Shown piece by piece: positions 9,091 to 17,244 of a stretch of 64,000 nucleotides of DNA. The DNA is from Acinetobacter shaoyimingii. Lineage in GTDB: Bacteria > Pseudomonadota > Gammaproteobacteria > Pseudomonadales > Moraxellaceae. The stretch is from positions 124,001-188,000 of the forward strand of contig NZ_CP049801.1 in the NCBI RefSeq assembly GCF_011578045.1. Direction: 5' to 3'. Position 1 is the stretch's first letter. The number at the start of each line of letters is the position of its first letter. The notes under the pieces are model-generated. The model was not told the origin of the DNA. It made no database searches and saw nothing but the letters and a program-made list of their open reading frames with translations. Both the position numbers and the translations under genes were made by a program.

Positions 9091-11075
9091 GTTTAGAAAA
9101 AATTGCCAATATTCATAAGTTTTTTACTGAATTTTATTTTTCTAAAAAAATACTAGGTTGGGGGCGTAAACCAAGCTACTACAAAGCAGAGGCTTATGCT
9201 CAAAAGCATGGGCTTCAGTGCTTGTGTTCAGAAGATGGTTTTATTCGCTCACTCGGTTTAGGTAAAGAAGGTTATCAGCCCTTATCTATAGTTGTGGATC
9301 AAACAGGGATTTATTTTGACAGTACTGTGACTTCAGATTTAGAAAAACTTATTTTACAAGAGGAACATATTGAATTAAACCAACGTGCAAAAAAAGCAAT
9401 TCAGTTTATATTGGCACATCAAATTACCAAATATAATCAAAGCTTCAACGATCTAAATCCTGCTGTAATAACAGCACTTAAAAACACTGAAAATATTTTA
9501 CTAATTGACCAAACCTTTGGTGATGAATCAATCAAATTTGCAGGGGCAAATGCAGGCACGTTTAAGCAAATGCTTAAACAAGCCCACCAAAATCATCCCA
9601 ATGCAACTATTTGGATTAAAACCCATCCAGATGTATTAGCAGGAAAATCACAAGGACACTTTGCAACTGAAGACTTTAGATTGCCCTATGTAAAAGCTAT
9701 AACTGACCATGTCAATCCATTTGCTTTATTTAGCTCTTTTTCTGAAGTTTATGTGGTCAGTTCACAAATGGGTTTTGAAGCACTATTGGCTGGGAAAAGA
9801 GTCCATTGCTTCGGCATACCTTGGTATGCAGGTTGGGGCATCACAAATGATCGATATGCTCCAATACAAATACTTCAAAACAGACGTGGAATCAATCGAT
9901 CATTAGAACACTTGTTTGCATGTGCTTATTTAAAATATGCACGCTATGTCTCGCCAATAACTCAAGAAAGCTGTGAATTAGAAGACATTTTAAAAATGTT
10001 AATTCCAAATATTGAGTTCCAAAAAAAGCTCCCAGGTTCGGTCATTGCTTATGGATTTAGTCCATGGAAAAAACAATTTATTTGCGATTTCTTAAATTTT
10101 CCTAAAACCACAATCCAATTCAAAAAATTCTTTAAACCTGCAAAAAAAGAGCATGTTTTGGCTTGGGGGCAAAAAGCAAAATTATTAAAAGATCTAGGTT
10201 ATAAAAATGTCATCACGGTAGAGGATGGATTTATCCGTTCTATAGGATTGGGTGCGAATTTGATTCGACCATGTTCACTGGTATTTGATGATATTGGAAT
10301 TTACTACGACGCAACGAGCCCTTCACGTATTGAACAATTGTTTAATAATATTCAAAGCTTGGATACTGAGCAGCAGCTTAGAGTAGATCGGTTACTTAAG
10401 AATCTGCGACGCTTAGAAATATCAAAATATAATGTGGGTGTGAATCAAGATATAGAAAGACCGAGTAAAGATAAAAAAATTATTCTAGTTGTTGGGCAAG
10501 TTGAAGATGATATGTCCATTCAGTTGGGTGGTGTAGATATAAAAACAAATCTAAAGTTACTACAACAAGTCAGGTTAGATCATCCCCAAGCATATGTAAT
10601 CTATAAACCACATCCAGATGTGGAAGCAGGATTACGTCTAGGCAAAATCTCAACAGAAACAACTTACTTATATGCTGATCAAATAGAGAAAAGTATATCA
10701 ATTCAACGATTATTTGATGTTGTGGATGAATTGCATACTATATCGTCACTCAGTGGTTTTGAGGCATTGATTAGAGGTGTGAAGGTGTATTGTTATGGTT
10801 TACCATTCTATGCGGGGTGGGGATTAACAACAGATAGACATAAATGTATACGTCGTAATAACACATTGGATTTGCAGCGTTTAGTATATGTCACTTTAAT
10901 CGAATATCCGACTTACAATTTAGCACATACAGCTAAAATGGATATTCCTTTGGTTAACCCTGAAGATGTAATTGATTATATTGAAGCGCATCGATTAACA
11001 ACGATATATCAATCAAATACTTTAAAAAATCTATTCGCAAAATTATTGCGAAGAGTAAGCTTTTGGAAAAAGTAA
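9087..11075 (+). CDS. kpsC: Capsule Kdo-linker transferase with two transferase modules (KpsC-like)
   Basis: KpsC proteins extend the poly-Kdo linker that joins group 2/3 capsules to a phosphatidylglycerol anchor. The 662-residue protein shows an internal duplication. Module 1 (about 1-325) has LGWGRKPSYY, SEDGFIRSLGLG, KTHPDV and FYAGWG-type motifs. Module 2 (about 330-650) repeats them as LAWGQKAK, VEDGFIRSIGLG, YKPHPDVEAG and PFYAGWG. This dual-module layout is typical of KpsC. It is one nucleotide from kpsS. Base composition is less AT-rich than the two genes before it, as expected of a conserved flank around a variable centre. Confidence 0.92.
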   Translation: MSLEKIANIHKFFTEFYFSKKILGWGRKPSYYKAEAYAQKHGLQCLCSEDGFIRSLGLGKEGYQPLSIVVDQTGIYFDSTVTSDLEKLILQEEHIELNQRAKKAIQFILAHQITKYNQSFNDLNPAVITALKNTENILLIDQTFGDESIKFAGANAGTFKQMLKQAHQNHPNATIWIKTHPDVLAGKSQGHFATEDFRLPYVKAITDHVNPFALFSSFSEVYVVSSQMGFEALLAGKRVHCFGIPWYAGWGITNDRYAPIQILQNRRGINRSLEHLFACAYLKYARYVSPITQESCELEDILKMLIPNIEFQKKLPGSVIAYGFSPWKKQFICDFLNFPKTTIQFKKFFKPAKKEHVLAWGQKAKLLKDLGYKNVITVEDGFIRSIGLGANLIRPCSLVFDDIGIYYDATSPSRIEQLFNNIQSLDTEQQLRVDRLLKNLRRLEISKYNVGVNQDIERPSKDKKIILVVGQVEDDMSIQLGGVDIKTNLKLLQQVRLDHPQAYVIYKPHPDVEAGLRLGKISTETTYLYADQIEKSISIQRLFDVVDELHTISSLSGFEALIRGVKVYCYGLPFYAGWGLTTDRHKCIRRNNTLDLQRLVYVTLIEYPTYNLAHTAKMDIPLVNPEDVIDYIEAHRLTTIYQSNTLKNLFAKLLRRVSFWKK

Positions 11076-11076
11076 T

Positions 11077-12339
11077 ATGTCTATTCATATAGACCAATTG
11101 TTGTTATCAAAAAAAGTACTCCTGTTACAGGGGCCAATGGGGTACTTTTTTAGGAAGTTTGCATTGTGGTTACAAGGGTATGGAGTAGAAACCTATAAAA
11201 TTAATTTTAATGGTGGGGATCGATTCTATTTTGGCAATCAACAAAATGTTTTTGATTTTAAAGAGCCATTTGAAAACTTTAAAAGTTGGATAAGTCAATT
11301 TGTGAATCAGCATGAAATTGAAGCAATTGTATGTTTTGGAGATTGCCGCCCTTTACATCGAGTTGCTAAAGAGGTTTCAACGCTCTTTAATATTGATTTT
11401 TTTGCATTTGAAGAGGGTTATATACGCCCAAATTATATTACTTTTGAGCAAGGTGGAGTAAATTTCTTCTCCAATTTCGTTGATACTTTATCAGATCAGC
11501 AAATGATTGAACCCGTAAATATTAAACCCATCGAGGAAACTCAGAATTCTTATTGGTTTATGGTTTGTTGTGCGATTTTTTATTACGCTGCGATTTGGTA
11601 TTTTTCAAAATGTTTTCCACATTATCAACACCATCGGAATCTAACAACTTCACAAGAGTCCTGGAGTTGGATTCTATCGTTGCTCAGACGTGCGCGAAAT
11701 TTTTGTATAGAGCCATTCAAATTTAAGCGTTTTATTCAGCAGTATTCTAAGCAATATTATATGTTTGCTTTACAAGTGCATAATGATTCACAGATTTTAA
11801 TTCATAGTGAATTAAAAAGCATGGAAGAATATATTGAACATGTAATTAAAAGCTTTGCTAGATTTTCTGAACCTGAACATCATTTGGTGTTAAAGCACCA
11901 TCCTATGGATCGGGGTTATCGTAATTATACAAGTTTAATTAACGACTTATCTATTCGATATGGTGTGGTTGGGCGTACGCATTATTTTTGTGATATTCAT
12001 TTACCAACATTATTAAAACATAGTTTGGGAATGGTTGCTGTCAATAGCACTACGGTATTACAAGCTTTGTACCATCATATTCCGGTCAAGGTGATTGGTT
12101 ATGCCATGTATAATTTACCACGCTTAACAAATCAGTATTCATTGGATGAGTTTTGGAAGAAGCCTGGTGTGGTGGATCAAAAATACTTTAAACATTACCG
12201 GGCTGCGTTAATTGAATATTCACAGCTCAATGGTTCTTACTATGGTCATTCACCGTGGATGCAACGTTCTTATTTAATAGAGGGTAATAAGAATACGCAT
12301 CCCAAAGAATTGAATAATGTGATTAAAGAAAGAGTTTAA
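11077..12339 (+). CDS. kpsS: Capsule Kdo transferase (KpsS-like)
   Basis: KpsS adds the first beta-Kdo to the lipid acceptor of ABC-exported capsules. The 420-residue protein belongs to the same capsule-synthesis family as KpsC and carries FEEGYIRPNYITFEQGGVN, LKHHPMDRGYRNY and an AVNSTTVLQALYHHIPVKVIG block. It is the last gene of the capsule operon, and a Rho-independent terminator follows about 60 bp downstream. No kdsA, kdsB or kdsD copies sit beside it, so Kdo would come from the lipooligosaccharide pathway encoded elsewhere (inference). Confidence 0.92.
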   Translation: MSIHIDQLLLSKKVLLLQGPMGYFFRKFALWLQGYGVETYKINFNGGDRFYFGNQQNVFDFKEPFENFKSWISQFVNQHEIEAIVCFGDCRPLHRVAKEVSTLFNIDFFAFEEGYIRPNYITFEQGGVNFFSNFVDTLSDQQMIEPVNIKPIEETQNSYWFMVCCAIFYYAAIWYFSKCFPHYQHHRNLTTSQESWSWILSLLRRARNFCIEPFKFKRFIQQYSKQYYMFALQVHNDSQILIHSELKSMEEYIEHVIKSFARFSEPEHHLVLKHHPMDRGYRNYTSLINDLSIRYGVVGRTHYFCDIHLPTLLKHSLGMVAVNSTTVLQALYHHIPVKVIGYAMYNLPRLTNQYSLDEFWKKPGVVDQKYFKHYRAALIEYSQLNGSYYGHSPWMQRSYLIEGNKNTHPKELNNVIKERV

Positions 12340-12402
12340 TTTCTACTGATGATTTGCCCTGCATTGTGAAAAATGTTGGGCTTTTATTTGATGGATATAT
12401 AA

Positions 12403-12434
12403 AAAAAGCCCCCATCTTTCGATGAAGGCTTTTT
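12403..12434. terminator. Bidirectional Rho-independent terminator after kpsS
   Basis: AAAAAGCC pairs with GGCTTTTT, with an inner CATC/GATG helix and a TTTC loop. T-tracts exist on both strands. It lies between the end of the capsule operon (+) and the 3' end of tRNA-Gly (-), so it can serve both transcripts. Confidence 0.85.
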
Positions 12435-12440
12435 AGAATC

Positions 12441-12516
12441 TGGAGCGGGAAAGGAGACTCGAACTCCCGACCCCAACCTTGGCAAGGTTATGCTCTACCA
12501 ACTGAGCTATTCCCGC
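12441..12516 (-). tRNA. tRNA-Gly(GCC), CCA encoded
   Basis: Minus-strand cloverleaf: acceptor GCGGGAA/TTCCCGC, D-arm AGCTCAGTTGGTAGAGC, anticodon stem CCTT..AAGG with anticodon GCC, and T-arm loop TTCGAGT. The 3' CCA is encoded at 12441-12443. Identical over 73 nt to the neighbouring copy. Confidence 0.96.
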
Positions 12517-12564
12517 GGAGTCTATATCGTTTTTTAAATGAAAAAACCATACTAAAAAATTTTG

Positions 12565-12637
12565 AGCGGGAAAGGAGACTCGAACTCCCGACCCCAACCT
12601 TGGCAAGGTTATGCTCTACCAACTGAGCTATTCCCGC
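12565..12637 (-). tRNA. tRNA-Gly(GCC), CCA not encoded
   Basis: Second copy of the same tRNA, identical over all 73 nt including anticodon GCC, separated from the first by 48 bp. After the discriminator base the genome reads CAA instead of CCA, so the tail must be added by the CCA-adding enzyme. It probably shares a transcript with the other copy. Confidence 0.95.
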
Positions 12638-12871
12638 ATGCCGTGTATAATACATTAAGCAAAAAATGGGTCAATAACTTTATGAAAAATCTTGTATCAA
12701 TTGCATAAAATAAAACCATTTTGGATTAAATAGCTTATTGAATAAGCATATTGAGTCTTTTCATCAGGTTGAATTTTCAAATTTATTTTCAAAACATAGT
12801 CAGTCATAAATCATTTTTGCAGAACAAGGTATACTCTTGACCCATAAAGATTGAAATTTTGGAGTATGTCT

Positions 12872-13180
12872 GTGAGCTTAGAACAAGAGTTGATTGAACG
12901 TTTACAGCAATTGAACCCAACTCACTTAGCTGTGGTCAATGAATCCGCAGGGCATGGTGGGTATTTCCCTGGCAAAGAATCTCATTTTAAAGTGAGTATT
13001 GTCAGTGAAGATTTTGCTGGTTTGCGTTTAGTGCAACGCCATCAAAAGGTTTATGCGGCGGCAGGTGATCTTTTAAGTGCAGGTAAGATTCATGCATTGG
13101 CGATTCATGCTTATATTCCAACGGAATGGACAGGTCAGGCACCAGAAAGCCCTGAATGTGCACATGCCCCTAAAACATAA
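12872..13180 (+). CDS. BolA family protein
   Basis: Small BolA-type protein. Such proteins partner with monothiol glutaredoxins in Fe-S metabolism or act as stress regulators. The core NESAGHGGYFPGKESHFKVSIVS, the conserved RHQKVYAA segment, the IHAL helix and the terminal EW (residues about 27-88) are diagnostic. Start choice: GGAG at 12861-12864 is 7 nt from the GTG at 12872 but only 1 nt from the ATG at 12866, so GTG is preferred; the two differ by two residues. It is followed 11 bp later by the SirB-like gene and probably co-transcribed. Confidence 0.87.
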   Translation: MSLEQELIERLQQLNPTHLAVVNESAGHGGYFPGKESHFKVSIVSEDFAGLRLVQRHQKVYAAAGDLLSAGKIHALAIHAYIPTEWTGQAPESPECAHAPKT

Positions 13181-13191
13181 GGACTCAAGTT

Positions 13192-13584
13192 ATGGATGCT
13201 CATTTGCTGGTTAAAATTGTACATATGTCCAGTGCAAGTTTACTGATTCTTGCCATTGTGATTGGTGTATATGCTTTATTTGTGGGAACACAAGGGGATC
13301 AACCTAACCCTAAGACACGTAAGTTCTTTGTCGGATTACAACATTTTTCATATTTATTGATTATTTTGACAGGCATTACATTGCTGTTCATGAATCATTT
13401 TGAAGTAAAACCATGGTTCTATGCCAAAGTGGTGTTATTTCTTGTAGTGATATCTTCTTTATTAAAAGCTTTTAAGAAAGATACAAACATCTTGCTGACA
13501 CAGCGCCGGGCAGGTATGGTGATTGGTATTGTTGCTTTAGCAGCGCTTTTGAGTCTGGTCATGATCAAGCCTGTATTTGGATAA
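13192..13584 (+). CDS. SirB family membrane protein
   Basis: A 130-residue integral membrane protein with four hydrophobic segments (about 8-27, 45-66, 71-88 and 107-127) and the N-terminal KIVHMSSASL motif typical of the SirB family (named for invasion-gene expression up-regulator). No biochemical activity is established for the family, so the function is unknown. It lies directly behind the bolA-like gene. The family call rests on topology and the N-terminal motif. Confidence 0.72.
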   Translation: MDAHLLVKIVHMSSASLLILAIVIGVYALFVGTQGDQPNPKTRKFFVGLQHFSYLLIILTGITLLFMNHFEVKPWFYAKVVLFLVVISSLLKAFKKDTNILLTQRRAGMVIGIVALAALLSLVMIKPVFG

Positions 13585-13705
13585 TTCACGGGTAATTGTT
13601 TTATCTAAAGCGTTGAATTGTATAATTGTTAGACAGAATGATTTCTCTTGTATGTGGTGTAGGTTAAACTGCATACAAGATATAAAAATAATTTTTGAGG
13701 GACTT

Positions 13706-14542
13706 ATGCGTATACGTGTGGTGTTTAATCAAAAAGGTGGTGTGGGAAAATCCAGTATTACCGTGAATTTAGCAGCAATAAGTGCGCATCAAGGTTTAAG
13801 AACATTGGTGATTGACTTAGATCCTCAAGCGAACTCAAGCCAATATTTGTTGGGAGATGATGCCACTTATTCAGCGATGAAAACGGCATTAGAACCCAAT
13901 ATTGAAAACTTTTTCGATGATGTGCTGGGCAATGGGCAATCGAAAAGTTTAATTGGCAATGCCATCGACTCACTGCTTAAAACACGCAATAAGGGATTTG
14001 ATGCTTATATTCATCAATCGCCATTTCCAAATTTAGATGTGATTCCAGCCAGTCCAAATTTGGGCAACTTAGAACATGCACTAGAAGCGAAACATAAAAT
14101 TTATAAATTACGCGATGCGATCAAAAGTCTTTCTTCTAAATATGATCGTATTTATATTGATACACCGCCTGCATTTAATTTTTTTACATTGTCAGCACTG
14201 ATTGCATCGGATCGTGTTCTGATTCCATTTGACTGTGATGTGTTCTCTAAACGTGCTTTACAGACATTGATTGAAAATGTGATTGAAACACAGGATGACC
14301 ATAATGATGCCTTACAAATCGAAGGTATTGTGGTGAATCAGTTCCAAGCTCAGGCTAAATTGCCCAACCAAGTTGTGCAACAACTCAAAGATGAAGGTTT
14401 ACCTGTATTTAACAGTATGTTACCGCCGTCGGTCATCATGAAAGAATCTCATCATAAAAATCAACCGTTAATTTATTTAGCTACAGATCATAAATTGACT
14501 CAAGCTTATCAATCGTTGTTCAATGAGATTGAAAATAAATAA
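13706..14542 (+). CDS. ParA family ATPase (orphan)
   Basis: Deviant Walker-type ATPase. NQKGGVGKSS at residues 8-17 is the ParA-type Walker A with the signature lysine, DLDPQANSS follows, and YIDTPPAFNF is the A-prime/B region. The 278-residue length fits small ParA proteins. The reading frame is open 43 codons upstream into the sirB-like gene, but GAGG at 13697-13700 fixes the start at ATG 13706. No parB or parS-like site is adjacent, so it is probably a stand-alone positioning ATPase; its cargo is unknown. Confidence 0.85.
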   Translation: MRIRVVFNQKGGVGKSSITVNLAAISAHQGLRTLVIDLDPQANSSQYLLGDDATYSAMKTALEPNIENFFDDVLGNGQSKSLIGNAIDSLLKTRNKGFDAYIHQSPFPNLDVIPASPNLGNLEHALEAKHKIYKLRDAIKSLSSKYDRIYIDTPPAFNFFTLSALIASDRVLIPFDCDVFSKRALQTLIENVIETQDDHNDALQIEGIVVNQFQAQAKLPNQVVQQLKDEGLPVFNSMLPPSVIMKESHHKNQPLIYLATDHKLTQAYQSLFNEIENK

Positions 14543-14548
14543 GATGAG

Positions 14549-14974
14549 ATGAATAAAATGAAAGCTATTCACATTAAAAAAGCTTCTTTGGGACTGCTCG
14601 TCACAACTGTGGCTTTACTTTCAGGTTGTGCGACAACGGTTAAACCCACTTATGTTTCTCCAACACAATATCAAGCGATGAACTGTGCTCAAATTAGTGC
14701 TGAGTTTGAACGCATTCAGCAATACATCAACAGCGGTGTGCAACCGCCTAAGAGTAAAGGTGTTGGCGTGGGGCTGGGTCTTGGCGGTGGTTGGGGCAGT
14801 CGTGGTGGCTGGGGTATCGGTCCTTCAATTTCAGTCAATATGGGGCAGTCTTCTGAAACCAAAAATAGCGAATTATCACGTTTATATGGTGAACAAGATG
14901 CATTAAGCCAAGCTGCGCAATTTAAAAATTGTGGTTATGTACCTAAACGTGTTGTAGAACAAAAGAAAAAATAA
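14549..14974 (+). CDS. Glycine-rich putative lipoprotein
   Basis: Unrecognised protein of 141 residues. A signal peptide with a lipobox (ALLSGC, Cys at about residue 27) predicts a lipid-anchored envelope protein. A glycine-rich stretch (GVGVGLGLGGGWG and onward, residues about 72-92) may mediate membrane association. Two further cysteines flank it (MNCAQ and KNCGY) and could form a disulfide. It begins 7 bp after the parA-like stop, so it is probably co-transcribed. ATG 14558 is an alternative start. Confidence 0.7.
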   Translation: MNKMKAIHIKKASLGLLVTTVALLSGCATTVKPTYVSPTQYQAMNCAQISAEFERIQQYINSGVQPPKSKGVGVGLGLGGGWGSRGGWGIGPSISVNMGQSSETKNSELSRLYGEQDALSQAAQFKNCGYVPKRVVEQKKK

Positions 14975-14995
14975 ACATTTAATATTGTTTGGATC

Positions 14996-15041
14996 TAGCA
15001 GAGTGTCTATTTGACTGTGAATGGACTTCTGCTATTTTTTT
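14996..15041 (+). terminator. Rho-independent terminator
   Basis: TAGCAGA pairs with TCTGCTA, with further partial pairing inside, followed by a run of T. It closes the bolA-to-lipoprotein gene group. Confidence 0.7.
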
Positions 15042-15202
15042 AATCAAAATGTTTCAATATAATTTTTTATAAATCAAATAAATGAACATATCTAGCGTGA
15101 TCTTTAAACGCGATATTCATATTTTGTTCATATTTATGACTTGTAAGGTTTTGATGTTTTCGTTTAAGGTGTCTTTCTCTTAAGATTCAGTTAGAAACGT
15201 CT

Positions 15203-15799
15203 ATGGTCGAAAACTGGCTTTTTATTTTTGCAATATTTGCAGTTCTTCTTATCCCAGGTCCAACCAATGCTTTGTTGGCAAGTTCAGCACACCACCAAGG
15301 AATTTTTAAAACTTTTTCATTAATTCCAATTCAATTATTAGGCTATGTCTACGGCATTAGTATTTGGTCTTTGATCATGCATTTAACGATGCCTGTATGG
15401 CCAATGCTTACGTCAATTTTACATGCCATCAGTGCGTTATATGTGCTTTGGCTCGCATTTCATTTGTGGAAGACTGTACATTTAGAACAGCATAGTCGCA
15501 AAAATACAACCTTAAACCGTAGTCAGTTATTTATATCGACCTTAAAAAACCCGAAATCCTTATTGTTTGCAGCGGGTATTTTCCCTCAATGGACATGGGA
15601 TTCTTTTCAAAATTATGGTTTTGTGATTGGCGTATTCTGTTTAATTTTGATCCCATGTGCTTTGGCTTGGATTTATTTTGGTCGCAAAGTGCTAACAGGG
15701 GATGTGAAAGGTATGACAGCCGACCGCTTATATAAGGGATCGGCCATGTTTCTTATGCTCAGTATGTTGCCTGTATTTGTCGGATTCTTCGATTTTTAA
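15203..15799 (+). CDS. LysE/RhtB family translocator
   Basis: A 198-residue membrane protein of the LysE amino-acid exporter superfamily. The N-terminal LIPGPTNALLASSAHHQG motif near residues 18-35 is the family signature, and about five to six hydrophobic segments follow. The substrate cannot be deduced; relatives export lysine, homoserine, threonine or other amino acids. It converges on the dedA-like gene with a 2-bp gap. Confidence 0.82.
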   Translation: MVENWLFIFAIFAVLLIPGPTNALLASSAHHQGIFKTFSLIPIQLLGYVYGISIWSLIMHLTMPVWPMLTSILHAISALYVLWLAFHLWKTVHLEQHSRKNTTLNRSQLFISTLKNPKSLLFAAGIFPQWTWDSFQNYGFVIGVFCLILIPCALAWIYFGRKVLTGDVKGMTADRLYKGSAMFLMLSMLPVFVGFFDF

Positions 15800-15801
15800 G
15801 C

Positions 15802-16434
15802 TCAATCTTTGTTAAAGAATTTATGTCGGATAAAACCAATCACACCAGGCAAAATACTTAAGATAATGATACCGAATACCAAATGGGTGAAGTTGTCTTT
15901 GACCAATGGATGACTACCAAATAAGTAACCGAGTAAGACAAATGAGCCGACCCAACTGATACCACCAATGGCATTATAAGTCAGGAAGTATTTGTAATTC
16001 ATGCTTCCAGCACCCGCAACAAAAGGTGCAAAGGTACGTGCAAAAGGAATAAAGCGGGCAAAAATAATGGTTTTCCCACCATGTTTTTCAAAAAAGGCTT
16101 GCGTGTAATTGAGATGCTTTTTATTGATAAAACGTGAGTCAATTTCAAATACACGTGGACCGATGTATTTACCAATATGATAGTTCAGTGTGTCACCGAG
16201 TACTGCGGCAATAAAAAGCAAGAGCACCAGTAACCAAGGATTCAATTCACCTGTAGACGCTGCAAGTGCGCCCGCTGCAAAAAGTAAACTGTCTCCAGGT
16301 AAAAATGGCATCACCACTAAGCCAGTTTCCACAAAGATAATAAGAAATAGAATACCGTAGACCCATACACCATAATTTTTTATAAATTCAAAGAGATGTT
16401 CGTCTACATGCAAAATAAAATCGATTAAATACAT
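15802..16434 (-). CDS. DedA family membrane protein
   Basis: DedA/VTT-domain protein, a family linked to membrane homeostasis and lipid-carrier recycling. The sequence shows FVETGLVVMPFLPGDSLLFAAGALAA (residues about 34-59), then a GDTLNYHIGKYIG stretch and the conserved ARFIPFARTFAPFVAG segment near residue 130. Both acidic residues (E, D) and the arginines characteristic of the family are present. The frame is open to a TTG at 16464, but the ATG at 16434 (MYLIDFIL) fits relatives better. Substrate unknown. Confidence 0.85.
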   Translation of the reverse strand: MYLIDFILHVDEHLFEFIKNYGVWVYGILFLIIFVETGLVVMPFLPGDSLLFAAGALAASTGELNPWLLVLLLFIAAVLGDTLNYHIGKYIGPRVFEIDSRFINKKHLNYTQAFFEKHGGKTIIFARFIPFARTFAPFVAGAGSMNYKYFLTYNAIGGISWVGSFVLLGYLFGSHPLVKDNFTHLVFGIIILSILPGVIGFIRHKFFNKD

Positions 16435-16630
16435 AAAGTGAAAACTGAGCAAAAGTGTTCTCAAATCCTAGCAGTCTAGGCAAGGAATGTCAGTATGAAA
16501 TCCAGATAAAAATAGCCATCATTGTTTTAAATTTGCAACGATAAGTCTGGTTTTTGGTGTTTAAGAAGTAATCGTATCTGCATAACATAGCCCTATCTTA
16601 AAAATACAGACAGAAAAGAAGGCGTTTATT

Positions 16631-17047
16631 ATGTTTAATCCAAATGTTGTTGTTAAAAATATTGTGAATCAACCTGCTGTAAATGATTTTGTTGCTTTGG
16701 CAGGACGTTTACTGGTGGCTTATATTTTCATTGTGGCAGGTTGGGGTAAAGTGACTGCTTATACTGCGACAGCGGGCTATATGGAAAGTATGGGTGTGCC
16801 GGGTGCTTTATTGCCTTTGACCATTTTTGTTGAATTAGGCGGTGGTTTAGCTTTACTGTTTGGTTTGCAAGCTCGTTTGGCTGCATTTGGCTTGGCTATT
16901 TTTAGCTTAATCACAGCATTTATTTTTCATGATGGTGCAGAAGACAGTATCAACTTTATGAAAAATTTAGCCATGGTGGGTGGATTATTATTTTTAATGC
17001 TTCATGGCGCAGGTCGTATTAGTGTTGATCATCATTTAGAAAAATAA
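16631..17047 (+). CDS. DoxX family membrane protein
   Basis: A 138-residue, four-helix membrane protein of the DoxX/DUF417-like superfamily. GRLLVAYIFIVAGWGKV (residues about 26-42) and the MGVPGALLPLTIFVELGGGLALLFG block are typical. Physiological role uncertain; relatives are associated with redox enzymes and oxidative stress. It is a single-gene unit with an AAGG ribosome site and its own strong terminator. Confidence 0.83.
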   Translation: MFNPNVVVKNIVNQPAVNDFVALAGRLLVAYIFIVAGWGKVTAYTATAGYMESMGVPGALLPLTIFVELGGGLALLFGLQARLAAFGLAIFSLITAFIFHDGAEDSINFMKNLAMVGGLLFLMLHGAGRISVDHHLEK

Positions 17048-17053
17048 GTGAGT

Positions 17054-17105
17054 GAAAAGGTGGATTAATGTTGATACAGAGCATTGATCCGCCTTTTCTC
17101 TTTTA
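17054..17105 (+). terminator. Rho-independent terminator after the doxX-like gene
   Basis: A 17-bp stem (GAAAAGGTGGATTAATG with CATTGATCCGCCTTTTC, three G-T pairs) followed by TCTTTT. Confidence 0.88.
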
Positions 17106-17244
17106 AAATTCAAATTATCTGAATAAAACTTTTTGATTCAATAGTTTAAAGTTTTGATTTTCACATTGTTCGAATCATGTGCGTAGCGTGTATAAAAATG
17201 CTAGAATAGCGCGCTTATATTCGTTGCCTGCATAGTTGTTTGCC

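Noticed and set aside
13577..13705. Upstream extension of the parA-like gene by 43 codons
   Set aside because: It overlaps the end of the SirB-like gene, reads as non-protein-like sequence, and a good GAGG ribosome site sits just before ATG 13706.
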